DNA from: Clostridia bacterium
Lineage (GTDB): Bacteria > Bacillota > Clostridia > Saccharofermentanales > Saccharofermentanaceae
Assembly (NCBI GenBank): GCA_016287245.1
Contig: JAEEWG010000002.1
Coordinates: forward strand, 62,001-126,000
DNA: 64,000 nt
Direction of reading: 5' to 3'
Below, in pieces: positions 1-7,634 of the stretch (position 1 is the first letter of the stretch; every line of letters begins with the position of its first letter). The notes beneath the pieces were generated by a model. It saw only the letters and a program-made list of their open reading frames with translations. It did not search any database and was not told the origin of the DNA. Position numbers and translations under genes: made by a program.

Positions 1-1898
1 GTTTCCTTGCGCTTGCTGATCCGATCACGGACAGGAAGATCCTTTCCTTCCGTAAGAGCAAATGCTTCGTCGATAGTGAGCATGAAGAGGTCGTCTTCCA
101 GACCATTGACGATACCGATCCTTCGCAGATATTCTCTAAAGACACTGAAGATCCAGACGCCTTTGCTCCGGAGATCCTCGCGGAAAAGATTCGCCTGAGC
201 GAATTTCCTGATCTTCTTATCGATCCATTTCTTCTTTGATGGATACGTAGTCTTAAACTCGGAAAGTGCCTCTTCAAAGGCTTTCTCCTGTGCCTCTCTC
301 ATGGCATGCAGATCCATGCCGCTTGCCTTATGCTGCTCCAATCTCTCATCAAGGAAAGACGGATCTTCGTACGGACGGGGAGAAGCCAGTTCCATCTCAT
401 CGACCGAGCGGTGCCCGCAGGTACGGATATACTCGTCCTTGCTGATTCGACCATTGAGGACATCTTCGAGAAGGAGGAGAGGCTTCATGCAGTCGAGGGT
501 GCCGACACAGCCTCCGCACAAGCGGTTGGACATTTCCTCTCCCGCGACCTTCGTGATCTTCTTTCTGGTCCCGAACAGCGGCGCCAACGACGTTCCGCTC
601 GCTCCCATGATGGCCGATAACCCATCGTTGAGTTTCGGAAGAAGATTCCTGTCCCAGTATTCCTTCAGTGCAGGATTACTGTCGAGCCCACGGATCTCGG
701 TCATGAGTGTGCGGCAGATCGAAGGAAGCTCCTCGACCATCTTCTTCTTTTCTTTCTTACTGAGCTTAGACTTATTCTTCGGGAAGACGATCTTCTTGAT
801 GTGCTTCCAGAAATCTCTCTTACTGAAAGGAGAAAGAGGGACCGACACGCCGGCAGGGATCGTCCCGACCAGGTCCGTGATGGCATTGACCGCCTTCTTC
901 TCCGAGACCCCGAAGCTCACAAGCCCCGAGCAGATGACGGAGATATTCATGTAGGGCTGTCCGTCGATATTATCGAGCCAGTCCGGGAATCCCAGTAGTT
1001 CATTGATCTTCTCTAAAGCACTGAACGTCATGGGCGTGACCGGTTTTTGGAAGATCTCGCCGACGTTGGTCCTTGTCAGCATCTTATATCCCGAGCGTGT
1101 TCCGTTGACCGAATATGTCTCCATATCCAGCCGCCGAAGTGTCGTGATCGGCCGGGCCTGGAGGATATATACCTTTCCGCCGGATACTGCCCACTCGATA
1201 TCCATCGGGACACCATAGGCTTTTCGGATCTTCCTGCAGTAGTTGCCGAGCTCTTTAGCATAGCGCTTGAATTCTGAGGGCCCCGAGTAGCTGTACTTGA
1301 TGGCTCCGATCCGAAACTCCGATGCATTCTCGGATCCGGAGACGAGTTTTTCGCCTTCTCCCTCTACATAGTTTCCGACCATATAATCATCTTTCCCGGA
1401 GATGACATCGGAGGTGAAGACCACGCCTGCGTATTTCGGGGAGACGAATTTCTGGATGACGACCGCGATCTTTGCTCCCTCAGAATCAGAATCTCCAGAA
1501 GGCTGAACCTCTCCCGCCATGTGTCCGGTATATTCTTCCACCCGAGCGCTTCTGGCCGACGCCGCTACCTCTGTAACAGCGTTACAAATGCCTTCCACCC
1601 GGACATTTGTGAGGGTTTCGTACTGTCCGGCAAACGAGGCTTCGCTCCCGTCCTCGCAGAGGGCAGAGGAGCGGACAGCATAGGTATTTCGAGGGCTCAG
1701 GCGGGTGACCAGCTCGGACACTTCGGCCAGGGCTTCCTCTCTGACATCTCCATTTTCAAATGCATCGGCGATGAGGACATAGCCTTTCGGGACCGGAAGT
1801 TTCAGTTCCCGGATCAGGCGGGCAAGGGATCCAGCCTTTCCACCGGTTCGGGGAAGTATCTCAGAGGGGATTTTGTTTAGCGGATAGAGATATGCCAT
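1..1898 (-). CDS. PEP synthase / rifampin phosphotransferase-like protein (3' end beyond window)
   Basis: The frame is open from an ATG at 1898 to the left edge, about 632 codons, and the C-terminus is missing. The N-terminus has the glycine/lysine pattern of the PPDK/PEP-synthase ATP-binding domain (GGKAGSLARL). It is followed by the signature VRSSALCEDGSEASFAGQ near residues 75-92, and the ATP-grasp domain closes with a QARPITTL-like stretch. A middle helical domain follows, beginning near a PVTPMTFSAL motif. The swivelling phosphohistidine domain would lie outside the window. GAGGAGGGG precedes the start. The gene begins 11 bases after the TetR gene and is probably co-transcribed with it. 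This domain order fits PEP-synthase-like enzymes and rifampin phosphotransferase; the substrate cannot be decided without the missing part. Confidence 0.85.
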   Translation of the reverse strand, partial: MAYLYPLNKIPSEILPRTGGKAGSLARLIRELKLPVPKGYVLIADAFENGDVREEALAEVSELVTRLSPRNTYAVRSSALCEDGSEASFAGQYETLTNVRVEGICNAVTEVAASARSARVEEYTGHMAGEVQPSGDSDSEGAKIAVVIQKFVSPKYAGVVFTSDVISGKDDYMVGNYVEGEGEKLVSGSENASEFRIGAIKYSYSGPSEFKRYAKELGNYCRKIRKAYGVPMDIEWAVSGGKVYILQARPITTLRRLDMETYSVNGTRSGYKMLTRTNVGEIFQKPVTPMTFSALEKINELLGFPDWLDNIDGQPYMNISVICSGLVSFGVSEKKAVNAITDLVGTIPAGVSVPLSPFSKRDFWKHIKKIVFPKNKSKLSKKEKKKMVEELPSICRTLMTEIRGLDSNPALKEYWDRNLLPKLNDGLSAIMGASGTSLAPLFGTRKKITKVAGEEMSNRLCGGCVGTLDCMKPLLLLEDVLNGRISKDEYIRTCGHRSVDEMELASPRPYEDPSFLDERLEQHKASGMDLHAMREAQEKAFEEALSEFKTTYPSKKKWIDKKIRKFAQANLFREDLRSKGVWIFSVFREYLRRIGIVNGLEDDLFMLTIDEAFALTEGKDLPVRDRISKRKE

Positions 1899-1908
1899 GT
1901 GCCCCTCC

Positions 1909-2487
1909 TCATTCTGCCAGCAAAAGATCGACGCGCATGTCGATATATTTCTGAAGGACCTTCTCGTCCGTGAGATCGATCCCGAAATCCTTCCGGATAT
2001 CGTCCTTCCGGTAGATCAGAAGCTGCATCATGGTGGAGAGCTCATAGGCGATGAGCTTACACTCCTCGTCCGTCTTTTTTCCCTGATAGTGTGCCTTCAC
2101 ATACGGAAAACTAAAGGACCCTTTCCCCAGATCCCTCTGGAAAAGAACCAGTCCCGTGATGGCTTTGGTGAATTTGTAGTTTCGTACCTGGCACTTGGCC
2201 ACGAGAAAATGGATCTTCTTGAGGGTCTCCTTCGGCGAAAGATCCGAGTTCAGCGCTTCCTTGATCTCATCTTCCTCCAGAAAAGAAAGATACTCTTTCT
2301 GAAATGTCGCGTAGATCAGGTTCTCTCTGGACCCGAAGCAGTAGTTGATCATGGCGGGCTGCACTTGTGCGCGCGCCGCGATCTGCCTGGAAGTTACTTT
2401 CAGCGGATCCTCCATATTCTCCATCAGATGAAGTGTCGCCTCCATCAGATTATCCTTTGTGATCTGCAGCTTCTCGTCCTTATTCAT
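1909..2487 (-). CDS. TetR/AcrR-family transcriptional regulator
   Basis: A 192-residue protein with a TetR-type N-terminal helix-turn-helix: TSRQIAARAQVQPAMINYCF around residues 33-52, followed by the usual SRENLIYATF. The rest is a helical ligand-binding and dimer domain with no recognisable ligand signature. An ATG at 2493 lies in frame two codons earlier, but it abuts the GAGGAG ribosome site. The ATG at 2487 has six-base spacing and is preferred. It leads a probable two-gene operon with the PEP-synthase-like enzyme, so it likely represses itself and that enzyme. An imperfect palindrome at 2525-2544 is the natural operator candidate. Confidence 0.85.
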   Translation of the reverse strand: MNKDEKLQITKDNLMEATLHLMENMEDPLKVTSRQIAARAQVQPAMINYCFGSRENLIYATFQKEYLSFLEEDEIKEALNSDLSPKETLKKIHFLVAKCQVRNYKFTKAITGLVLFQRDLGKGSFSFPYVKAHYQGKKTDEECKLIAYELSTMMQLLIYRKDDIRKDFGIDLTDEKVLQKYIDMRVDLLLAE

Positions 2488-2524
2488 ACCCATCTCCTCA
2501 GGTGATGATCTCGTTTGCGTTAAT

Positions 2525-2544
2525 TATTGAACACGTTTAATAAT
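2525..2544. promoter_or_regulatory. Candidate TetR operator palindrome
   Basis: TTATTGAACACGTTTAATAA is a 20-base imperfect palindrome in which 16 of 20 positions are symmetric. It lies 38 bases upstream of the TetR start in an AT-rich stretch where its promoter should be. Length and position suit a TetR-family dimer. The rest of the gap to the XRE gene (2545-2794) shows no convincing gene. Confidence 0.5.
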
Positions 2545-2794
2545 AAAATACATGGAAACATAAGGGGAGTCAAGAGGGGGGAAGTGTACAGACCTCTCGT
2601 ATGATAGGGATAGACATTAGTTCATATTTTATTTGAGGGGAATGCAACTAAGGCCGGCGATACTACTTTGAATGGTTGCATAAACCTTGATTATGTTGCC
2701 ATAAGAGGGAGAGTCAAGTCAAAAGCTTAAGCGTTATGACGAGATATCATTTCGCGCAATATGGCGTATCGATCATCGACCGCTACGCAACCAT

Positions 2795-3865
2795 TTATTC
2801 ATCTAGGCTGTCTGTTTCTTGTTGTGTCTCTTTTCCGCTCAAATAGTCAAATATGAACGCTTCGCTTTTGGGGCCGACTTTCTTGCAACGTTTCGAATCG
2901 GAATACTTACGCAACAAATTGATTACTTTTGCTTTGTCTGAACGAGATAAACTCTTGCTTTCCAAAATGGCGTCTTCGCGAAAAGTGTAGAAAGTCTGTT
3001 TCGCTGCCTTCAAAGTAAATCTGTCACCGTTTTCATTATTGCGGGTAACATATGATTTAAAAGCTTCGGGAAGATTAGGGTCATTCGCGAAGTCAAAATA
3101 ATCGGATTCTGATATTAGGATCGTATCATCATTAAGCTTTAGTTGTCCAGAAATAAAATACAAATCTTTCTCAGATAACTTTTGGCGGCAAATTAGTAGT
3201 TTGTGGGCAACGGGGAGCCTCTTTAAACCAGCACAGATTGTAACCACCATTCCAATTTTGCATTCGCATTGTTGATTGAAAATATAGTCATACCGAATAA
3301 TAATATAGCTAACATCGCCCTTCCCGTCTTTGTCAGTCATCTCGCAACATATGGCACTGAACTTGTCAGAAAGCTTCGCGGTTCCAACGTATTCCTTATA
3401 GACAGGGTTATTGTTTGCATCAGTCTTTCCGGTGCTGAATCGAAAAGACACCAGACACTTGCTTGTTGACTCATCGGGATAAAGCTTGAAATCTCCGCAG
3501 TGAATGGTATCATCCATATTTATTGTTGAGTAGAAATACCCCTTGTAATCTCCCAGATATCCCTGTAGCTTGTCATTTCGCGGATCAGTAATAAAAGCAT
3601 TATCTATTTGATTTGCCATAACATCTTCGTCTGGATCGAAAGATAATAATTTTTGGATTTGCAGCCCCAGTGCCTTGCAAACAACAGTTGTCTTATATAG
3701 ATCAAGTTTGTCTAAACCGCTTAACATCCTTGAAATAGCTGATTGAGAAATCGATAGACCAAGTGCATTGCATTCTTCAAGAAGTTCAGTTTGCGTCCAT
3801 CCCTTAATTAAGATGGCCTCTTTTAGTCTTTTGCCTACTAGTTGGCTGTATTCTGAAGAGTTCAT
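2795..3865 (-). CDS. XRE-family DNA-binding protein with unknown C-terminal domain
   Basis: A 356-residue protein. Residues about 10-65 form a lambda-repressor-type helix-turn-helix (GWTQTELLEECNALGLSIS, then SQSAISRMLSG). The remaining roughly 290 residues look alternately beta-rich and helical and match no domain I recognise. The gene is noticeably more A+T-rich than its neighbours, which suggests recent acquisition. TGGAGG lies ahead of the ATG. It is transcribed divergently from the toxin-like gene at 4271. It could be a regulator of an accessory element or a lone phage-type repressor; nothing in the sequence identifies its target. Confidence 0.75.
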   Translation of the reverse strand: MNSSEYSQLVGKRLKEAILIKGWTQTELLEECNALGLSISQSAISRMLSGLDKLDLYKTTVVCKALGLQIQKLLSFDPDEDVMANQIDNAFITDPRNDKLQGYLGDYKGYFYSTINMDDTIHCGDFKLYPDESTSKCLVSFRFSTGKTDANNNPVYKEYVGTAKLSDKFSAICCEMTDKDGKGDVSYIIIRYDYIFNQQCECKIGMVVTICAGLKRLPVAHKLLICRQKLSEKDLYFISGQLKLNDDTILISESDYFDFANDPNLPEAFKSYVTRNNENGDRFTLKAAKQTFYTFREDAILESKSLSRSDKAKVINLLRKYSDSKRCKKVGPKSEAFIFDYLSGKETQQETDSLDE

Positions 3866-4050
3866 TTGTTTTCCTCCATATACTTCTATTGTTATCTATA
3901 GCTTCAGAAATAGGCATCACTATCAATAATCGACTTTGATACGGAAATGCTATAAAACAGATGGACTGTTCTCAAAGTGGAATGCCCCGCATATCGATTA
4001 TAGTACAAAATGCACGGAAAAACAAGCGAAAAGAAAATCTCGGGTAGGCA

Positions 4051-4079
4051 TTGCGCACAGTATTCAAATCTGATATAAT
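4051..4079 (+). promoter_or_regulatory. SigmaA-type promoter of the toxin transcript
   Basis: TTGCGC at 4051-4056 and TATAAT at 4074-4079 are separated by exactly 17 bases. Transcription would begin near 4086, giving a leader of about 185 bases before the small ORF at 4271. Two overlapping mini-ORFs (ATGs at 4218 and 4225) lie inside the leader after a GGAAAAAGAGG stretch. Confidence 0.75.
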
Positions 4080-4270
4080 GACTATGCAATTTACGCATAA
4101 AGGATGGCGTCGATATTAGAGGAGATCCTAGTCAGTCGGATGCATCATAATCGGTGAGAATAATACAGAAAGGGGGACGGACTCACTTCACCGAACAATT
4201 TATAAAGGAAAAAGAGGATGAGAGATGATTAGTAAAATGTGAAAATACTTGCGAAAGGGGGCTGGACCAG

Positions 4271-4402
4271 ATGACAAAGAAACTCAAACAGAAAAAGGGT
4301 GTGTCACTGAGCGAAGTAATTCTGATTATCAGCGTGATCTTTGCTGCAATGACATTTGTTGTTGGTCTGATCGCATTGATCGTCAACATTACTCTTCGGT
4401 AA
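4271..4402 (+). CDS. Small hydrophobic peptide, probable type I toxin (holin-like/Fst-like)
   Basis: A 43-residue ORF: a lysine-rich N-terminus (MTKKLKQKKG), then one hydrophobic helix at about residues 15-40 (SEVILIISVIFAAMTFVVGL and onward), ending LR. This is the shape of the Fst/TxpA/holin-like toxins of type I toxin-antitoxin systems in Bacillota. GAAAGGGGG lies nine bases before the ATG. A consensus promoter sits about 190 bases upstream. Downstream are a terminator, a duplicated 28-base repeat and a convergent promoter for a short antisense RNA. The assignment as a toxin rests on size, topology and this arrangement, not on a close sequence match. Confidence 0.7.
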   Translation: MTKKLKQKKGVSLSEVILIISVIFAAMTFVVGLIALIVNITLR

Positions 4403-4421
4403 GTAAGACTTTAGCACAGAA

Positions 4422-4449
4422 ATAAGATATTACTTACTCAACCAGCTTA
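4422..4449 (+). repeat. Direct repeat copy 1 (in toxin 3' UTR)
   Basis: This 28-base segment, starting ATAAGATATTACTTACT and ending CCAGCTTA, matches 4543-4570 at 26 of 28 positions. It lies just after the toxin stop codon inside the sense transcript. The 10-mer AGCACAGAAA immediately before it (4413-4422) also recurs at 4518-4527, in the loop of the antisense terminator. Confidence 0.9.
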
Positions 4450-4453
4450 ATGG

Positions 4454-4498
4454 AGAGCTGTTTCTAACGTGATTCTATCACTAAGAGACAGCTCTTTT
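4454..4498 (+). terminator. Rho-independent terminator of toxin mRNA
   Basis: AGAGCTGTTTCT (4454-4465) pairs with AGAGACAGCTCT (4484-4495) apart from one mismatch and is followed by TTT. This ends the sense transcript just before the antisense terminator. Confidence 0.8.
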
Positions 4499-4502
4499 AA
4501 CG

Positions 4503-4599
4503 ATAAAAGACCGTTTCAGCACAGAAAGAAACGGTCCTTAAGATAAGATATTACTTACTTATCCAGCTTATAAGAAGATAGCAATGCTATTTTCTTGTT
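4503..4599 (-). ncRNA. Putative antitoxin antisense RNA (about 97 nt)
   Basis: Inferred from a consensus promoter at 4606-4634 and a terminator at 4509-4536. In transcript order it has a 5' hairpin (AGAAAATAGC with GCTATCTTCT), the complement of the direct repeat at 4543-4570, and a terminator with a nine-base perfect stem (GACCGTTTC/GAAACGGTC) followed by TTTTAT. The repeat and the terminator loop (TTTCTGTGCT) are both complementary to the toxin mRNA at 4413-4449. Transcription is convergent with the toxin gene, but the two predicted transcripts end just short of each other, so pairing would use the duplicated repeat. Confidence 0.7.
4543..4570 (-). repeat. Direct repeat copy 2 (within antisense RNA)
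   Basis: Second copy of the 28-base repeat, 26/28 identical to 4422-4449. Its complement is carried by the antisense RNA, giving the RNA a target in the toxin message, as with the DRa/DRb repeats of the pAD1 par locus. Confidence 0.9.
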
Positions 4600-4605
4600 C
4601 TCAAT

Positions 4606-4634
4606 AGTATACTATAGACTTTACAATTGTGCAA
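4606..4634 (-). promoter_or_regulatory. SigmaA-type promoter of the antisense RNA
   Basis: Reading on the minus strand, TTGCAC (4634-4629), exactly 17 bases, then TATACT (4611-4606). It starts about 44 bases past the stop codon of the racemase-like gene, with no obvious terminator between, so read-through from that gene could also feed the antisense RNA. Confidence 0.8.
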
Positions 4635-4677
4635 ACAGATTTTGAAATTTTTGTGTCTTCTAACTCAACCACTATAG

Positions 4678-5367
4678 TTATACCATCATATCTACCAACT
4701 TCTTGATATGTATCTCCACACTATCAAGTACAGGAACGGGGCAGTTCTCCTCATTCAGAAGCAGAGGCAGTTCCGTGCACCCGAGGATCACAGCCTGGAT
4801 GTCCTGTTCTTCCTTCATCTTCGAGATCAGTTCCTGGAACTCTTCTAACGTCTCTTCCTTTACTATGCCTAACTCGAGCTCTTCGAAGATGCGTTTAGCA
4901 ACAAGTTCTCTATCTTTCTTCTCTGGGATACAGACTTCAATACCTGCATCACGGAGATCCTTCTTCATGTAGTCCTGTTCCATCGTAAAGATCGTGCCGA
5001 GAAGACCGACTTTCTTGTAGCCCCTATTCACGGCGTCTTCAGCCACGGCTTTCGGGATGCTCACGAGAGAGACACCGGTCTTTTTTTCGATCTCATCAAT
5101 CACCAGATGCATTGTACCGGCAGTCAGGGAAATGACCTCGCAGCCGCTGTTCTTGAGGCAGGTAACCTTCTCGGAAAGGTAATTGGCCAGTTTCTCATTC
5201 TCACCGTTGCTGACGTAATCCCAGGCCTTTCTAAAGTCCACGCTCTCGATCGCAAGATCGGGCATTGCTTTTCGATCCGTAAGCTGATCGATACGGGTGT
5301 TGAGTTCCTTATAGTACATCAGGGTCGATTCGGGACCGGTCCCGCCGACTAAGCCGATTTTCTTCAT
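4678..5367 (-). CDS. Aspartate/glutamate racemase-family protein
   Basis: A 229-residue protein of the cofactor-independent Asp/Glu racemase family. It has the N-terminal KKIGLVGGTGPEST loop, a GLLGT.FTMEQDYM segment and the second catalytic motif GCTELPLLL with Cys197. The first catalytic motif reads LTAGTMH, so Ala83 stands where classical members have Cys and, as I recall, E. coli YgeA has Thr83. Racemisation may be lost, one-directional or altered. The start is the ATG at 5367, which has GGAAAGGA upstream, rather than the in-frame ATG at 5400. It is divergent from the aldo/keto reductase, and its 3' end lies close to the antisense RNA promoter. Confidence 0.8.
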   Translation of the reverse strand: MKKIGLVGGTGPESTLMYYKELNTRIDQLTDRKAMPDLAIESVDFRKAWDYVSNGENEKLANYLSEKVTCLKNSGCEVISLTAGTMHLVIDEIEKKTGVSLVSIPKAVAEDAVNRGYKKVGLLGTIFTMEQDYMKKDLRDAGIEVCIPEKKDRELVAKRIFEELELGIVKEETLEEFQELISKMKEEQDIQAVILGCTELPLLLNEENCPVPVLDSVEIHIKKLVDMMV

Positions 5368-5499
5368 GAAGAGATCCTTTCCGGAATATGAATCCATCAC
5401 ATATTTCTATGGTTATGATCTAGATGATATTCCTTCCCATCAAGTTTGGAAATATCACTTTGATGAATAAAAAGATGCTTTTGTTCACTTGTTTTTGCT

Positions 5500-5528
5500 C
5501 TGACAATATTTCCCGCGGATGTGATATT
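5500..5528 (+). promoter_or_regulatory. Promoter of the aldo/keto reductase gene
   Basis: CTGACA (5500-5505), 17 bases, GATATT (5523-5528). It fits transcription starting about 27 bases before the ATG at 5562. Confidence 0.55.
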
Positions 5529-5561
5529 CTGAAAGCATCAATACTATCGGGAGGGAACACC

Positions 5562-6704
5562 ATGCTGTATAGATCATTTCAGGACATAAAGATCTCTGCA
5601 CTGGGATTCGGTGCGATGCGTCTTCCGGTCATCGACGGGGATGACTCGAAGATCGATGTCGAAAGCGCAAAGAAAATGGTGGACGAAGCATTTAGATCCG
5701 GCATCAACTACTATGATACGGCATGGGGATACCATAACGGAAACTCCGAGCTCGTCATGGGCAAGGCACTTGCTTCCCATCCACGTGAGAGCTTCTACCT
5801 CGCAGACAAGTTCCCCGGATACGATCTCGGGAACATGACGAAGGTAAAGGAGATCTTCCCCGAACAGCTCCGAAAGACCGGCATGGAGTATTTCGACTTC
5901 TATCTCTTCCATAATGTATGCGAGATGAATATCGATTACTATCTGGATCCGAAGTACGGCATCTATGACTACCTGATGCAGATGAAGAAAGAAGGGAAGA
6001 TCAAGCACCTCGGCTTCTCCTGCCACGGAGAACCGGATGTGCTGAAGCGCTTCCTGGATGCCTATGGCAAGGACATGGAATTCTGCCAGCTGCAGTTAAA
6101 CTACCTCGACTGGACATTCCAGCACGGCAAAGAAAAGGTCGAGATGCTTCGTGAGTGGGGCATCCCGGTATGGGTCATGGAACCGCTTCGAGGCGGAAAA
6201 CTGGCGAAGATGCCGGAGCGTTTCTCTGGGAAACTTCAGGCGATGCGACCGGACGAAGAGATCCCGGCATGGGCGTTTCGGTTCCTGATGTCGATCCCGG
6301 AAGTTACCGTGATCCTTTCCGGCATGTCGAATATGGAACAACTACAGAACAACGTGAAGACCTTCTCTGAAGAGAAGCCTCTTAGTTCTGAGGAGATGGC
6401 GGGACTCATGGAAGTTGCAGATGAGATGCTCAGCGTCCGTTCCGTTCCCTGCACGGCCTGCCACTACTGTGTCAGCCACTGCCCGATGGAACTGGATATC
6501 CCCCGACTGATCGCACTCTTTAACGAGCATAACATCACCATCGACGGAGGCGGATTTGACTTCATTGCCCCGATGGCGGTGGGTGCCTTGCCTGCTGAGA
6601 AGAAGCCCTCCGCTTGCCTCCACTGCCAGAGCTGCGAAGCCGTCTGTCCGCAGAATATAGGAATATCGGGCATCATGGAAGAGTTTGCAGGGATTGTTGG
6701 GTAA
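5562..6704 (+). CDS. Aldo/keto reductase with C-terminal 4Fe-4S motifs
   Basis: A 380-residue protein. Residues 1-290 are an aldo/keto reductase TIM barrel with the tetrad Asp52, Tyr57 (DTAWGY), Lys83 (ADKFPG) and His117 (YLFHNV). The C-terminus carries two ferredoxin-type clusters, CTACHYCVSHCP and CLHCQSCEAVCP. This is the architecture of the clostridial ferredoxin-like AKR subfamily, which probably reduces small carbonyls using NAD(P)H or ferredoxin electrons. The chosen start has GGGAGGGAA five bases upstream; an upstream in-frame ATG at 5424 would add 46 residues unlike the family. Substrate unknown. Confidence 0.88.
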   Translation: MLYRSFQDIKISALGFGAMRLPVIDGDDSKIDVESAKKMVDEAFRSGINYYDTAWGYHNGNSELVMGKALASHPRESFYLADKFPGYDLGNMTKVKEIFPEQLRKTGMEYFDFYLFHNVCEMNIDYYLDPKYGIYDYLMQMKKEGKIKHLGFSCHGEPDVLKRFLDAYGKDMEFCQLQLNYLDWTFQHGKEKVEMLREWGIPVWVMEPLRGGKLAKMPERFSGKLQAMRPDEEIPAWAFRFLMSIPEVTVILSGMSNMEQLQNNVKTFSEEKPLSSEEMAGLMEVADEMLSVRSVPCTACHYCVSHCPMELDIPRLIALFNEHNITIDGGGFDFIAPMAVGALPAEKKPSACLHCQSCEAVCPQNIGISGIMEEFAGIVG

Positions 6705-6707
6705 GAA

Positions 6708-6908
6708 TCAATCCTTATGCTCTTTTCTCCTTCTGGCGACCTGGATCACATTCAGGATTGCGGCAATATCCACGCAGGCCAGAGCGATCCGAAGAGACAG
6801 GGTGGAATCATTATCTGCGAAAAATGAGATTCCCAGAAAGATCGCACCTCCGATCCCGAGAATGGACATTACAATAAGAAGGATTTTGTTGAACTTCGTG
6901 TTTTTCAT
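6708..6908 (-). CDS. Small membrane protein, two predicted helices
   Basis: A 66-residue protein starting MKNTKFNKILL, with a hydrophobic helix at about residues 7-27, a second around residues 35-55, and a basic RRRKEHKD tail. AAAGGAG lies seven bases before the ATG at 6908. A longer in-frame reading to 7130 has no ribosome site and crosses the regulatory region. It diverges from the XRE regulator at 7131 across a region with three similar inverted repeats, so the regulator probably controls it. No function recognised. Confidence 0.65.
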   Translation of the reverse strand: MKNTKFNKILLIVMSILGIGGAIFLGISFFADNDSTLSLRIALACVDIAAILNVIQVARRRKEHKD

Positions 6909-6970
6909 GGTGAAACTCCTTTGCATTTGTTTGATGGTTCCAGCATAGCCCGGTCGGTATTTTTCTTGAA

Positions 6971-7078
6971 GGACGAGGAGTGTCTCATCTTCGAAAACTC
7001 GTGTAGAATGGTATCCGAAAGGTATGGGACAAGGTGTGTCCCATCTCTGAAAACAGGGCATCTGGACATATCGTGTCC
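6971..7078. promoter_or_regulatory. Three GGACA-N5-TGTCC inverted repeats in a divergent promoter region
   Basis: Perfect copies lie at 7027-7041 (flanked to give ATGGGACA/TGTCCCAT, 7024-7044) and 7064-7078. A weaker copy (GGACG-N5-TGTCT) lies at 6971-6985. All have the same five-base gap between arms. They sit between the divergent small membrane protein gene and the XRE regulator gene and are the likely operators of that regulator. Confidence 0.65.
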
Positions 7079-7130
7079 TGTTGCTGATAATTGTTGTCGG
7101 GTATTCTGGCATCAAGCAAGGAGGTCGCAA

Positions 7131-7634
7131 ATGGATCAGATCAAGATCGGAAGATTCCTGTCGGAGCTTCGGAAAGAAAAAGGACTCACCCAGGAACAGC
7201 TCGCCGAGAAATTCAATGTGGCAAGAAGGACCGTGTCCCGATGGGAGACCGGATCGAACATGCCGGATATGGATATCCTCATCGAGATGTCTGATTACTA
7301 TTCAGTTGACCTCCGCGAAATACTTGATGGCGGAAGGAGAGACAACATGAATAAAGAAATGAAGGAGACCATCTTAAAAGTCAGCGAATATGAAAATGAG
7401 GGGAAGAAGCGCACCTCGATCGTCGTGATCGTGTATTGCAGTTTAGGGATCCTGGCGATCATCGGAAACCTCATCATGAGCCTTGTGGATATGCCGGATA
7501 CTTTCATGACGGGTTTCCTTAAGGGTACTACATTGGGCATGGCGCTCGTTGCCATGCTGCTCGCCATTATCTATGCGACAGGAAACATGGCGAAGCTATA
7601 TGCCTTTAAGAAGAGGTGCAGAGAGAAGAAGTAA
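7131..7634 (+). CDS. Membrane-anchored XRE-family regulator
   Basis: A 167-residue protein. Residues 5-60 are an XRE helix-turn-helix (RKEKGLTQEQLAEKFNVA, VSRWETG). After a linker, residues about 103-160 hold two hydrophobic segments (SIVVIVYCSLGILAIIG and TTLGMALVAMLLAIIYA). This design, a repressor head on a membrane tail, is common in Clostridia. AAGGAGG six bases before the ATG fixes the start at 7131. It is divergent from the 66-residue membrane protein. The inverted repeats between them suggest autoregulation and possibly sensing at the membrane. Confidence 0.8.
   Translation: MDQIKIGRFLSELRKEKGLTQEQLAEKFNVARRTVSRWETGSNMPDMDILIEMSDYYSVDLREILDGGRRDNMNKEMKETILKVSEYENEGKKRTSIVVIVYCSLGILAIIGNLIMSLVDMPDTFMTGFLKGTTLGMALVAMLLAIIYATGNMAKLYAFKKRCREKK

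Noticed and set aside
4183..4389. 68-codon minus-strand frame opposite the toxin peptide
   Set aside because: No ribosome site or promoter; the plus-strand peptide has both and fits the surrounding RNA elements.
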